From: Favolaschia claudopus
Lineage: Eukaryota > Basidiomycota > Agaricomycetes > Agaricales > Mycenaceae
Assembly: GCA_037176885.1 (NCBI GenBank)
Contig: JAWWNJ010000002.1
Location: forward strand, 434,001-498,000
DNA length: 64,000 nucleotides
Direction of reading: 5' to 3'
A program made the position numbers and the translations under genes. Shown here piece by piece: positions 33,157 to 44,023 of the stretch. The notes beneath the pieces are model-generated. The model was not told the origin of the DNA, searched no databases, and was given only the letters and a program-made list of their open reading frames with translations. Positions within the stretch are counted from its first letter, which is position 1, and each line of letters starts with the position of its first letter.

Positions 33157-34622
33157 ATGCTGAGATGTTTTGTACCGCGACGATACATTACTACAAGCAA
33201 TGCTGCAAGTTATACTCGCCTTTCAATCCCCCGTCTCCGTCGTTTCTCGTCCTTTGACGGCGGTACCCCCCAATGGCCGCCATTCACCACCCCTCCAGAG
33301 GCACTTCACAATATGCGAACAAGCCACGGACTCACAGTGTGCCTTCACAACATCCATCCCGACGCGCAGACCTGCGAAGTTATCGACACAATAATGGCTG
33401 GCCCAATCTATCGTGTCGAAGATCTGATAGAAAACCGGGCACGAATGGTCGCTGTCACCTTCTTTGACACCAAAGACGCTGGCGCGTTCGTCGACGATAT
33501 GACGAGACATAAAACCGAATTGTTTGGCCGGCGACTAGCGTTTTCATGGGCTCGGGGTACCGCACCGACTTGGAATCCGAATATAAGTCGTTCGATCACT
33601 ATATGGGATCGAGGGAAATTCGGGACGGGACCTGAATTGGCGGAATACCTTCGTCCATTCGGTCCAATCGACCGCGTTGCTCTTTTGGATGAAAACGGCG
33701 CTGACCGCGCCTTCGTCACATTTCTGAGCTCTGAGTCTGGTTATTGGGTATGTTATTCTGTCTTTCTTGTCCTCTTTTCCTGATTGCATTATCTCAGGCT
33801 TTAAGAGAGCTCCAAGAGGCAGGAGCTACCGTCAATTTCATGCACGATCGCTCCTACGTCGCCGCGTCGAGTCGTAACAAAGCCATCGAAAACTGCTCAC
33901 AGTCAGTGCTAATACGAGGTATTCCCCCACAAACTACAACGTCCGAATTATTCGACGTTATCCGAGGCGGCGCCGTTTACAGACTAGCTTTTGCGCCCGG
34001 CCGTGATGTCGCTGTGCGTTGCAAGCATCTTTCATATCTCTCCGAACAAATGAACTGACATGACCCACAAGTTCGTGCACTTTGCAGAACACACATCCGC
34101 AGCCTACTTCCTCGAACACGCCGTATACCGTGGCGTTCATCTTCACGGGCGTCGCCTCAACTGCCTATTCCTAGAACACTCCGGCACTATCCCCAGACAC
34201 CTCGCTCAAAGCTTCTCACTCGGCGCTTCACGCTGCCTCCTAATCGAGGGCGTCGTCAACCCAGACATGCTTCGCTCCGACTGCGAACATTTTGGACAGG
34301 TCGAAAATATTACCGTCTCTGAAACTACGTAAGTTGTCTCCCGCCAGATTGTTGTTAGTTTTTAAAGTGCTCACGGGTATTGCAATTACTTGATTAATTC
34401 AGGACGAGTGTATCATTCGTCAATATACAACATGGGATAACAGCGTTTAGGCTGTTGCCCAAGAGGTTGAGCTACGAAGGGCTCAGAGTGCGTTTCGTCA
34501 AGGATCCGTGTGCTGCGCCCTACGACCAGGACATGACTCGTGCTCAATCTCTACAAGACGAGCTTTCTTCCCTTCTCATTCCACCAGGGACGGAGATGCC
34601 GCCGCCCAAACGCTCGAAGTAG
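33157..34622 (+). CDS. Multi-RRM protein with mitochondrial-type presequence (RRM-2), paralog of RRM-1
   Basis: MLRCFVPRRYITTSNAASYT is an Arg/Ser/Thr-rich leader without acidic residues. RRM-like units: LTVCLHNIHPDAQTCEVIDT with RMVAVTFFDTKDAGAFVDDM; RSITIWDRGKFGTGPELAEY with DRAFVTFLSSESGYW; QSVLIRGIPPQTTTSELFDV with AFVHFAEHTSAAYFLEHAVY; RCLLIEGVVNPDMLRSDCEH with TSVSFVNIQHGITAFRL. It ends with a Pro/Lys tail (GTEMPPPKRSK). Introns fall after SGYW, after the DVA of the third unit (phase 0, GTGCGT donor) and inside ETT-TSV. The second matches the intron after NRVA in RRM-1 in phase and donor. Compare VIRGGAVYRLAFAPGRDVA here with HIRGGILQRITFHPDNRVA in RRM-1. Function unknown; mitochondrial RNA binding is inferred from the leader. 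Confidence 0.8.
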
Positions 34623-35270
34623 CGACGAATTCCTTTGAACGCGGTTTTTTCGTACAGTAAATATGCAATATAATAAAACAATAAAACATCGAAATAAGCC
34701 AACTCTTTGCCTCGAGTTCGTTTTCAAACCAAAAGACAATTCCACCACGAAGACGATCGAAAAAACATGCTCTGAACAATGCGACTTGTTGTTGATTTCA
34801 TGCGTAGGTATACAATGCAGATACACAGTAAGGAACTATAGCTCTTTATCCAGGGATAAAAGGACAGTAACTATCGATGGTGTAAGTACGGTATGTGTAG
34901 TGAATGTTAGTGTTATGGTGGTAATTGTTGATGCACAGAGAAATGGAGGATGATGATGCTAATATGCAGAGGAGATGAAAAACTTTGATACAGAAAACTG
35001 ACTGGTCCACACTGACACCCGATGATTATACTTAGACTGACGGAAAAACGGACGGACGGACGAAGGAGGAAGGAGGAAGACGACGCGCATATCCAGGAGA
35101 ATATGCAATTAATATAAGCCGGAGTTCGACGGCGAAGGAGGTGGATGAGACGGATGTGGGATAAACGAGTGTGGTGTTTATACTTCGACGACGAAGAGAG
35201 GGTCGACCCGACCTATAAAAACCGGTCAGTGCTCGAAAATATCAACACGAGAGGCATGAACACGCATACC
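34623..35270. other. Intergenic stretch between converging genes
   Basis: AT-rich 3' flank of RRM-2 (AATATAATAAAACAATAAAA near 34665) suits polyadenylation. A run of CGGACGGACGGACGAAGGAG-type short repeats lies at 35050-35080. No gene is supported. Confidence 0.5.
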
Positions 35271-37704
35271 TCAACTAGAAGCCGACCCACTAGCGTACGA
35301 CCGCGTCCTCTCCCTCCCCTGCGGGCCCTGCGAAAGCACTTGCGCAATCGACGGTGGCCTCCCGCGCTTCAAGTTCGCAGCGTACGCGGCTGCCGTCGCA
35401 GACGCAGGCGTCGTTACCGACGCTGATACGCGGTTCGCATTCTTACTTGCCCGCCGTTCTTCTTTCGCGCGTTGATTCTCGGTGGCGAGGATAGCGGCGG
35501 CTACCACCGGATGTTGAGATTTCGGGAGTGGTAGTGGCGGAGGCGGTGTTGCTGGGGGCGGAGCGGATTCGGGGATAGCGCCGAGGGAGGAGAGGGAGGT
35601 GACGGTCGTGGCGGGGGTGACTGTCCCGAGGGAGAGGGACGAAGTTGAAGATGAGGGCGAGGTCCCCGTCCCGAACGATGACACCGAGGAGCGCTTAGCG
35701 TTAGGGCTGGAACGATAAGGCATGCTGGGTGTCGGGATGCCTGAGTCCGCTGGTGCTTCCTTTCGCGCACTCTTCGATGAGAAGGATGTTTGGTACAAGT
35801 TCGACATTAATGTGGGGTTTCGTTTCGCTTTCTTGATCCGACTCGGTGGTGGTGGGGAAGATTCGCCACCGGACGTGCCTGAACCCCACATTGAAGAATC
35901 GTCGCCGCCTGAGGTCGGATGCGACTCGGCACCAGAGTCCTCAAAGCCTGGAGACGAGACCTCCAGGTCGGAGGATGGGTCTATTATCTCCAGCGCCGCA
36001 TTACTAGTCATAGCATTCTCGATATGTGCACCGGTAGATCCACCACTTCCCGGACGAGCATTGTTAGTTACCAACCAAGTGAGACCCTTGATCTCATTCT
36101 TCAAACGACCGGCCTCTTGCTCAAGCGACGCAACCTTTTTCAGCAACGATTGTTTCTCGGCAACGTGAGCTTCCGTGATCTTGAGCAAATAGCTTGCGAG
36201 CTCATCAAACTGCTGGTTTCGTAATTTGAGTGCTTGCCGTAGCTGGTCGGGCGACGCTTTTTCCATGTCAAAATTTTCTTTCCCAGACTTGTCATCGACG
36301 ACGGCTTTCTTGGACGGCGGTGAGGAGCCTGTCCGGGAGCTGGCATCGCCGATGGATTTGGTGATTCGTCGTGATGGAGGAGGCGTGGCAAGGGGAGAGG
36401 CGGGAGAGGGAGATGAAGCGGCAGAGGAGTTGGGCACAAAGGTGAGAGTTTGTGCTCGTTGGCGTGGTGCAGCCACTCCAAGAGTGGGACTGCCATTCCG
36501 CGAGAGAGATGGAGGAATTACCGGTAATGCCGACGAAGGGGGGTTAGTTGGGGGAGGGGGGAACGCCGGAGGTCGGTGGGCATGGTCATGCGCGGATTTC
36601 ATAATAGACCTTGGAGACGCTTTCTCCCCAGAGAAATTGTACGGCAGTATGGGAAGCGTTCTCCGCTTTTCTGCAGTGGGAGTAGGGCCGTTGCTCATTG
36701 GCGGGGATGGCTTTGGCGTGTCCGACATGACTGCCTCAGAATCCTCTGCATCGGTAGAATCGACTTCCCCCTGTCTGAATACAGCACCGACGTGTTTCCG
36801 CGACGTGCGAGATGCTCGGCTAGAGGACTTTTCGCTCGCAGCTGATCGTGAACTGCGGCGTTTTACCGCAGGATCCACTTCTGATTTGGGAAAATGCAAC
36901 GGAGAATTCGAGGGTGTAGGCGTCAATTGTGGATCGCTGATTGAAGCGCGAGAATTTGGCAGGGTGAACATGCCTTCATATCCATCGAGTTGATCTGGAG
37001 GGAGAGACACGGTGATTGTAGGCTGACTGGGGCGCGGAGTAACGGAGCGGTGGTCGGAAGAGGTGCCAGCTGAGTTGACTGAGGCGGCACGCGACAGGGA
37101 TCGGGGAGTGGGAAGCACTTCGGAGGGGGGTTCGTGAGCTGGGGGTCGTATTGGTTTACGCGGTGAGATATTAAATAATTTTTGGCGGGAAGGAGCGAAA
37201 CGGGCAGCTAGTTTGGAGCCCAGGGAGGGAGAGGATGAGGATGATGAGGCTGCAGGAGGCTCTATGGGCAAAGCTGGCAGCGGCCGCTCATGATTATCGT
37301 CTAGGGGCGGCACAGTGGGGATATCTGGCCTTAGAAACGACAGAGTGAATTAATAAAGCAAGCTTCGCGGGTCGAGGTGGGTGCAGTTATTTGTCCCATT
37401 CAGCTCACCTAGAATCTTTTCTTGACACACTACTGTGCCGGACGTCAGTCTCCGACTGGCGACCGGATGGCCCAGCCACTGAAGATGCAGACGCGTCGGA
37501 CTGGGTCGATTTTTTTCGCTGCCTCCCAAGAAATGGGATCCTGCTGCTACGCTTTCGAGCGGGTGATTCTGGTTCGCGATCAGAAAGGAAAGCCAAGGAC
37601 GTGGGACCTTGTTCGTCAGAGTCGGTAGCACGCGAGCTCGTCCTGAGAAAATCGGCAAGGTCTGAAGATTTTGTGTTGAGACGAGGCTTGGAGGGGGAAG
37701 CCAT
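35271..37704 (-). CDS. Disordered Ser/Pro-rich protein with a central coiled coil, unknown family
   Basis: Two exons on the minus strand: 37409-37704 and 35271-37329 (intron 37330-37408, GTGAGC...CTAAG; codon AG|G). The start is MASPSKPRLNTKSSDLADFL. About 780 residues, mostly low-complexity Ser/Pro/Thr with many SP/TP sites. One ordered region at about residues 440-510 is a heptad-rich helix: SPDQLRQALKLRNQQFDELA, YLLKITEAHVAEKQSLLKKV, then ASLEQEAGRLKNEIKGLTWL. The N-terminus has basic SR-like stretches (ARKRSSRIPFLGRQRKKS) and the middle a proline-rich PPPPPSRIKKAKR-like motif. No membrane segment or catalytic motif was seen. It looks like a cytoskeletal or scaffold phosphoprotein, but this is inference only. 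A 115-codon frame directly upstream (37704-38051) is taken as 5' leader. Confidence 0.75.
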
Positions 37705-40700
37705 TAGGGTGAAAAAATGAAGGGGAAGGGTAAGCAGCGTCCGACAACGAAGGCGACGCGCCAAGCAAGATGGAGACGACGGTCAATCGAACAGGTTAGA
37801 GTCGTAACAGCCCCAGTCTTCAGCGGTTCGAGGAAGATGATTCTGTGGACCAAGGGAAAATCGCATCGGGAAAAAGAGAGAAGATAGGAAAGTTTGGCGG
37901 TTACAGCTTCTCTCACACTCTGTCGTCTACCATCATCATCCCCATCGAGCTCGACGAGCTCGGCGGCGATCACGTACCCTTTACCTGCCTCTCCTTCCCA
38001 CTCAGATTTAATATCGCCCTCTGTGTCCACACTCAACACCTCAGAACCCATTCCTTATTTTCCCCCACCTTCTTGAGGGGCTTCTGCCGGCTTGACACTT
38101 TGTTCTCATCTCAGCAATAATCTCAAAGAATTCCAAGCCAGAACGCGGGTTAAACCTTCCTGCCGTCCTGGAAGGTCAAAATCTTAGAGAAGCACTCTTG
38201 TTGTTCTCAGGTCCCCGCCACGACCGTCCATACTTAAAAATGAACTGCCCAAGACGAGGTCAAATATGGTTCTCTCATTTCCCTTTGAACTCCCCTTCAA
38301 GTTACCCTAGCCGGGACGGTGCTAGCCTCGCGATCTTGTTGGATCTCTGCTGCTGCGCTCCATAGATTTACATTGAGCGGACCTGTGATCCAAGGTTTGC
38401 GTGTTGCGGTTCCGACACCTCTCCAAATAAAACTCTGCGGGCCGGTTCTTCTGTGAAACCTGTTCCCTGGAGACCATACTATTCGCTTCAATTCAACTCA
38501 CACTGTCTCGCAAATTTGGGTCCTGTTCTTGTATGTATGGCTTTCAAGTGGTCCGCGTACTATGGCAGACGCAGTGGAACCTTCCCCTTCACCTCATCCC
38601 CGGTTTCTAGGTTCTGTGTCTCCACCTTAACCCACATTTGACATTCTTCAATCTCATTCTGCGCCGCTGTGGCATGTGAGCGCGTTCATTCAAGAAACCG
38701 CGCATGCAAAATTCACTCGTGAGCCGCAGTACGTTCTCAATTGTGCATGTGAGCCCTTGTACTCTACAGGCGCATATTCCGCTCCGCATCGTGCTAACCG
38801 TCCGCATCGATCGTGCTAACCGCATGGTTGAAAGCGTAAGAGTCTGCGGTCCGCAAATTCGATTATGTTCAATACACGAAATCGACTACGTCCAGGCACA
38901 TAGGCTTTACTGCTGCGGCGTTTGTCTGCTTCTTGGCACTTCGTGTCACGCTTGGCCGTTTTGTTGCGCCTTTCCCCTCATCCGTCGTTGGACCCAAGTG
39001 CAACCTATCCGCGATCGCGCGAATTTTCACGAGCCAAGCGACGGATCCCCCGCATGAACCTGATCGCCGCTCGTAACATCCATGGAGTAACTCAAAAACT
39101 GTCGGGTCTCCGAGTCTTTTGCCGTTCAAGCCATCTCGTAGGCAGATTTCCGCCGTTGAAACTCTCAGGTCAAGTGCTGAACTCTTGTTGAAAGTTACGG
39201 AGATTTAATTGAACAATCGACGAATTCATCTTCCGACCTATTCATGGGGTAATGAGCCGTTTGTGAGAGAATTGATACGTGGTTTAACCTTTCAACCTCA
39301 AGCGACTTAGCCGACGCAAGCGGCTCTCCATTCTGCACTTTTCTATAGGAAGCTAGGCGGTAAGGGCGGCGGGCGCGGGAAAGTACGGGCTCTAGGCTAC
39401 TCTCCGAGACACCCCGCCTACGTACGTTGCTATACGTACCATACCAAGCGACGAGTAATTGTGGGTCAACATCAAGCCAATCCATATGGCTCTCTACAGC
39501 TCTTCCGGTATTGGGATGAGTTCTTCGAGATTCTAATATTTCATTCATTTCCACTTGACGCCCATAACGCTCGCAAGTCTCCGGACAGGACCCGCTGCTT
39601 ATTCTGCTATGTTCTGTTGACATTCACGAAATCGATTGTTGATTCTATTAGTATCGGTCCTGGTCGGTCACCGTCGGTCTGTGACGTAGTGTTATATGTT
39701 TTTAATTTTCAGTGAAAAACCCCAGGGGGCTTGATACGCGACTCGAGGGCGGCGTCGCCTGCCAGTGAAGCGAAGCGATGATAGGCTCGTCGCTCCAGTT
39801 CAAATTTTAGGTCCGTCGTCATAGTGTCTCCGCCACGCCGATTGCACATTAAAAAACAACAGCCCGGGTTCAGGTTCGCACAGCGATAAACGCGCAGATA
39901 GCTGATATATCCTGAGCGAGCCAGGAGTTCGTTCAACTGAGATATCCTCGCCGCTGCGGGTCTCCGTTTTCTATTTTTTCAACACAAGTGGTGAGGTGAG
40001 TTCGGCCACAATTCAGATTCCTGCAGTACGTCTAGTCTCGTAACGAGACTCTAAGCATACAGTATCAGCGCGGTCGACGCGGTGGAAAAAAGTAGAGCCC
40101 TTGTTGTATATCTTGAACATCGTATTCCTACCTTCGTTTGCGGAACATCGGGACTTCACCTGGCTTGTTCATGATTGAGAATACAATGCGCGTTCAATTG
40201 AACTTTATCATCTCGAAATGAATCCATCTCGGGTAAAAAATATGTTTAACTTGCCTTTATGAGCGGCAGTGGATGAATAGCGAGAAACACTCGTAAGGCA
40301 CTGGGCCCGGGGAGTACGAGCTTGAACAGACAGCAAATGTTCGGATTCTGTCGACGCAGCTTGGTGGATTGCCGCCCTGTCCAGTTTCAAACGTCTATCG
40401 CAGTTTCGACGGACGTTGAAGACGTCGACAAGGTTTGCGCTGCAATATGTGTTCCCCACAGACCAAGGGAGAAAACACGGTGCAAGAATTGACATGATCA
40501 ATCGCACAACTGGCAATTCAATTTAGAAAATGAAAACGAGAGATCGTTGAATCAGCCTTTGCCGGCGGGTGCACGATATTGTAGAGTTCAACACCGCGTG
40601 GGCTTGCTTGTTGTACCGCTGGCAGGACGTGTTAGTTGCTTCGAATTCACACTATTTAGTATTTAGATTGAACACCGTAGGACCCTGTTCTCTCGTTCAG

Positions 40701-41617
40701 ATTTTTTTTCGTCGTTAGAAGGTTTTTCTTTCTGCCAGAGAACATCGTCAACTCGTTTCCGGTCATAAGGTAAGACACAGAGGCTGAGTATTGAGTACTT
40801 ACCTGGGTACACTGTAGGAACTCCGCGTCGGAAATAGACTCAGTCTTCTGCTCTGACAGGATTCTCGTCACTGTGGCAGGTCGGGGGGAAAACTATAGAC
40901 AAGTTCGGAATGGCGCCGGCCGCCAGAGGATGCATGTGGTCGGTCACCGGTCACCGTCTGTGATACAGCTTAGCTCGGTATGTCATTACCCACTCAGAAT
41001 AGTGTAGCATCCGACGCTTCCCCCCTAGTGAATCGCAGGCCAGACGTGTCTGGGCGAAAGAATGAGCAGCCAGCATTGGTGAATGTCAACCGAGCACTAT
41101 CTGAGCGATTTGGAGTAATTCTTGTCATTTGCCGGATGCAGACGCATGAAAGCCTGTTCTTTGAATTCCAATCTGCCTGACGCGCTGAATGTATGACGCG
41201 TCGGCCACTGTCGCGTGATCGCGATTTATTTCCTGAGTTCTTGGGCCGTTCCCGATGTTCGACTGCAGAAAAATTGCTAAAAGTTGCTAAGGGAGTGATT
41301 CGACTGGGATTCAGAGGCCTCCTTATAATCGGGAAGAGGTCAATGGTGTCAGTCAGTACTCGGTAGTACCGTAGTAGGACTGGTGGCTAGAACGAAAAAA
41401 ATTCGTTTCGTATATGTTGACTTGATTTTGGTCCAACGCGTTGCATGTCGCGTTCGGCGCACACTCGGCCACTTTGCAGCTGGATTCTATTCCCCATTTT
41501 CTTGCGCGAAGAGGCTGGGTTCAACGTACGTCGTGGGTCTCGACCAAAAAGGTTTGAAAGGTCAGATGGACCGCACAGCCACCCTGCTGTCTAACAGACT
41601 CAGGTTGCTCTCGTACC
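37705..41617. other. 3.9-kb gene-poor region
   Basis: The longest stretch without a supported gene. Only short overlapping frames on both strands are present, none with domain-like composition or matching splice sites. Short repeats occur: CCGCATCGTGCTAACCG at 38784-38800, again with ATC inserted at 38802-38822; and GGTCGGTCACCG at 39662-39673 and 40938-40949, each followed by TCTGTGA within 14 nt. No LTR, terminal inverted repeat or transposase motif was recognised. Confidence 0.5.
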
Positions 41618-43864
41618 ATGTCCAAGGTAGCCCTCGACGACCTCTACGGCGGCAAGCGTCCAATGAATTCTTTTGATTTTCTGAGCTGACTATAAAGCTT
41701 AGATATCTATGGCGAAGACGACGCTGACATTGTCGGTCCTGCGGACATTCAGACACCGATAACACCCGTTCCCGACACCCCTCCAGCGACACAGACAACG
41801 AACAAGCATGAAGCTTTCCATGGTCTACCTCCAAAACCTGGCTCGGCCCCGGCTTCGTCAAACTCTGCTTCGCTTCCAAATTCGTCGTCCTCAAACTCCT
41901 TGTCTTACTCTGCCCAAATTGCCCAGCAATTTTCTGCATATCAGCAGACCCCCAGTCAGGAGAGGCAGCAGCGCCCAGAGCCATCACGCATTCAGTCCAC
42001 GTCTGCAATTCCGACGCATGCTAGCAGTATCCCGACCTACAGCATATCCACATCCGAGGATACTGTTTTCGGGAAGAAGCCGTCCGAGATGCATGATGCT
42101 GGGTAAGCTTCGCTATTCCCTCTCCGCTGATGAATATGTTCTTGCACTTGCACACACACACGACATGGATGTCGTTGCTGGCTGCTAGCTATCATCTCTC
42201 TATGCACCACGTATCCTGGAGTGTTTTACTTCTTACGTTGTTACCCGTCGTTATTCGCGGTCTTCCGTCGTCTCTTGCTTCTTGCGCGTATCCCAAACCG
42301 ATACTAATACCTTCGTATTCCAACCACTCTTATCTCAATTGGTCTTTGGTCACCTCTCGACTTTCCTAACTATGCTACGCTACACCTTTGCTCGCTTCGA
42401 TTCGCGCTCTGCTTGCTCTGCTCTTCACCTACGGTCATCCACATAGCAAAATGTTTATCGGCGGTCTTAACTGGGACACAACAGATGGTACTCGTGCTCT
42501 TCTACACTACACTCTTTCCATACCGCTAATCACAAACATTTTCCCCTTTTGTTCCCTTATGCACACACAGAAGGTCTAAGGAATTACTTCTCTGAATTTG
42601 GCAAGGTATTTATCGCCCGCTTGGGGCATGTGCATAATTTACATGGTTCCAAATTGCAAAGGTTGACGCCTGTACGATAATGCGGGACCCCTCCGGCACG
42701 TCGCGTGGATTTGCTTTCATGACTTTTGAGGATCCCTCCTCTGTAACACTTGTCCTTGGGCGCGAACACTTTTTGGATGGGAAGTCGGTAAGTATGCGCT
42801 CGCTTTCGTTACAATACCTGAATGAAATCAAGATCGACCCCAAACGCGCCATTCCCCGGGAAGAGCACCTCCGGAATACGCGCTACTTCGTTGGTGGACT
42901 GTCTCCTACGACCACATCAGAATCGATGAAGCAATTTTTTTCCATCTGTGAGTGCCATCTTTCCAATTTCACTCTATGACTCATGCTTGTGGCATAGACG
43001 GCAAAGTTGTAGACGCAACCGTCATGGTTGACCGGGAGTCAGGGCGGTCAAAGGGCTTTGGCTTTGTTACATTTGAAGATGCTACTAACGCCGACCAGTT
43101 GGTTGGAAAACTCGGACTGACGATTGATGATAAAGAGGTGGGTATCTCGTCTTCCAGACCTCCTTTCTTTGGCTGACCTATATCATCAGATTGAGGTGAA
43201 GATGGCACAACCTCGAAGCCAGCGTGATCAGGCGCGGACAACTGGAGGTGGCCGTGACGGGGGAAACGAAAGGGACTCGCGCACGCAGGCCCAGAGCATG
43301 ACATTTAACAGTATCAACCCAGCTCAAATGCAACTAATGGCACGTCAGATGGGAGGAGCAGGAGCAGGAGGACAGAATCCTGGCATAATGGCCGCCGGCG
43401 GAGGAGGTGGTGCCGGTAACACCATGGGCGGCGTTGGGATGGGCGGTGGAATGGCCGGAATGCCCGGCATGATGGGAGGGATGAATATGGGCATGAATCC
43501 AATGGCCATGATGGGTATGGGAGGGATGGGTATGATGGGCATGAACGGCATGAACGGCGGGTTCAATCCTATGGCGAGTGGGATGGGCGGGATGAACAAT
43601 ATGATGAACGGCATGGGAGGGATGATGAATATGAATGGGATGGGCGGCATGGGTAACATGGGTATGGGCGGCATGAACGCGATGCGGATGGGCATGGGTG
43701 GTGCTGGGATGATGGGTGCGATGGGAAGCATGGCGAACATGGGCGGGATGCGCATGAATCCAAACTTCCGGATGGTAATGAATGCGGCAGGCGGTGCAAC
43801 GGGCGCGGGGCCAGCGCGCACAACTAATCGGGGACAGCATAACTTCCATCCATATTCCAGATGA
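41618..43864 (+). CDS. HRP1/NAB4-like hnRNP with two RRMs and Met/Gly-rich tail
   Basis: MSKVALDDLYGGK opens a first exon. An Ala/Ser/Gln-rich region follows (AQIAQQFSAYQQTPSQERQQ; HDAG). RRM1: KMFIGGLNWDTTDEGLRNYF (RNP2), then GTSRGFAFMTFEDPSS (RNP1). RRM2: TRYFVGGLSPTTTSESMKQF, then GRSKGFGFVTFEDATN, then DDKEIEVKMAQPRSQ. This matches Hrp1/Nab4 (cleavage factor IB) and the related Musashi/DAZAP group, which bind UA-rich RNA for 3'-end processing and nuclear export. The last ~170 residues are strikingly rich in Met and Gly. About seven introns; the one between HDAG and KMFIGG is long for this window, about 340 nt (42105-42448). The reading frame is intact. Orthology to HRP1 rather than another two-RRM hnRNP is likely but not proven. 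Confidence 0.85.
43340..43790 (+). repeat. Met/Gly-rich degenerate coding repeat
   Basis: About 150 codons made mostly of ATG, GGC/GGG/GGA and AAC/AAT, giving irregular repeats such as MGGMNMGMNPMAMMGMGGMG. The reverse strand of this repeat is open in all three frames and produces long false frames rich in His, Pro or Ala. Confidence 0.85.
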
Positions 43865-44023
43865 CAGAACGCGGATTGTTTTCTTGGGGTGACAGAGTAT
43901 CTAGTGATCGTGCTATCAAATAGTCCAAACGAATATCTAGACAACGTAGGTCTACGATAAGTGAGCCATAAAAGTAAGTTAAATGTCGGATAATCCCATC
44001 CTGTCAGCACAGTCCACCTCAAG

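Noticed and set aside
35040..35090. CGGACGGACGGACG short repeat as a mobile-element end
   Set aside because: Too short, no partner repeat and no target-site duplication visible.
37704..38051. 115-codon minus-strand frame directly upstream of the coiled-coil protein
   Set aside because: Ends exactly at the ATG of that gene and becomes low-quality towards its end; best taken as 5' leader.
39195..39623. 142-codon minus-strand frame in the gene-poor region
   Set aside because: No motif, no neighbouring exons and mixed composition; not different from chance.
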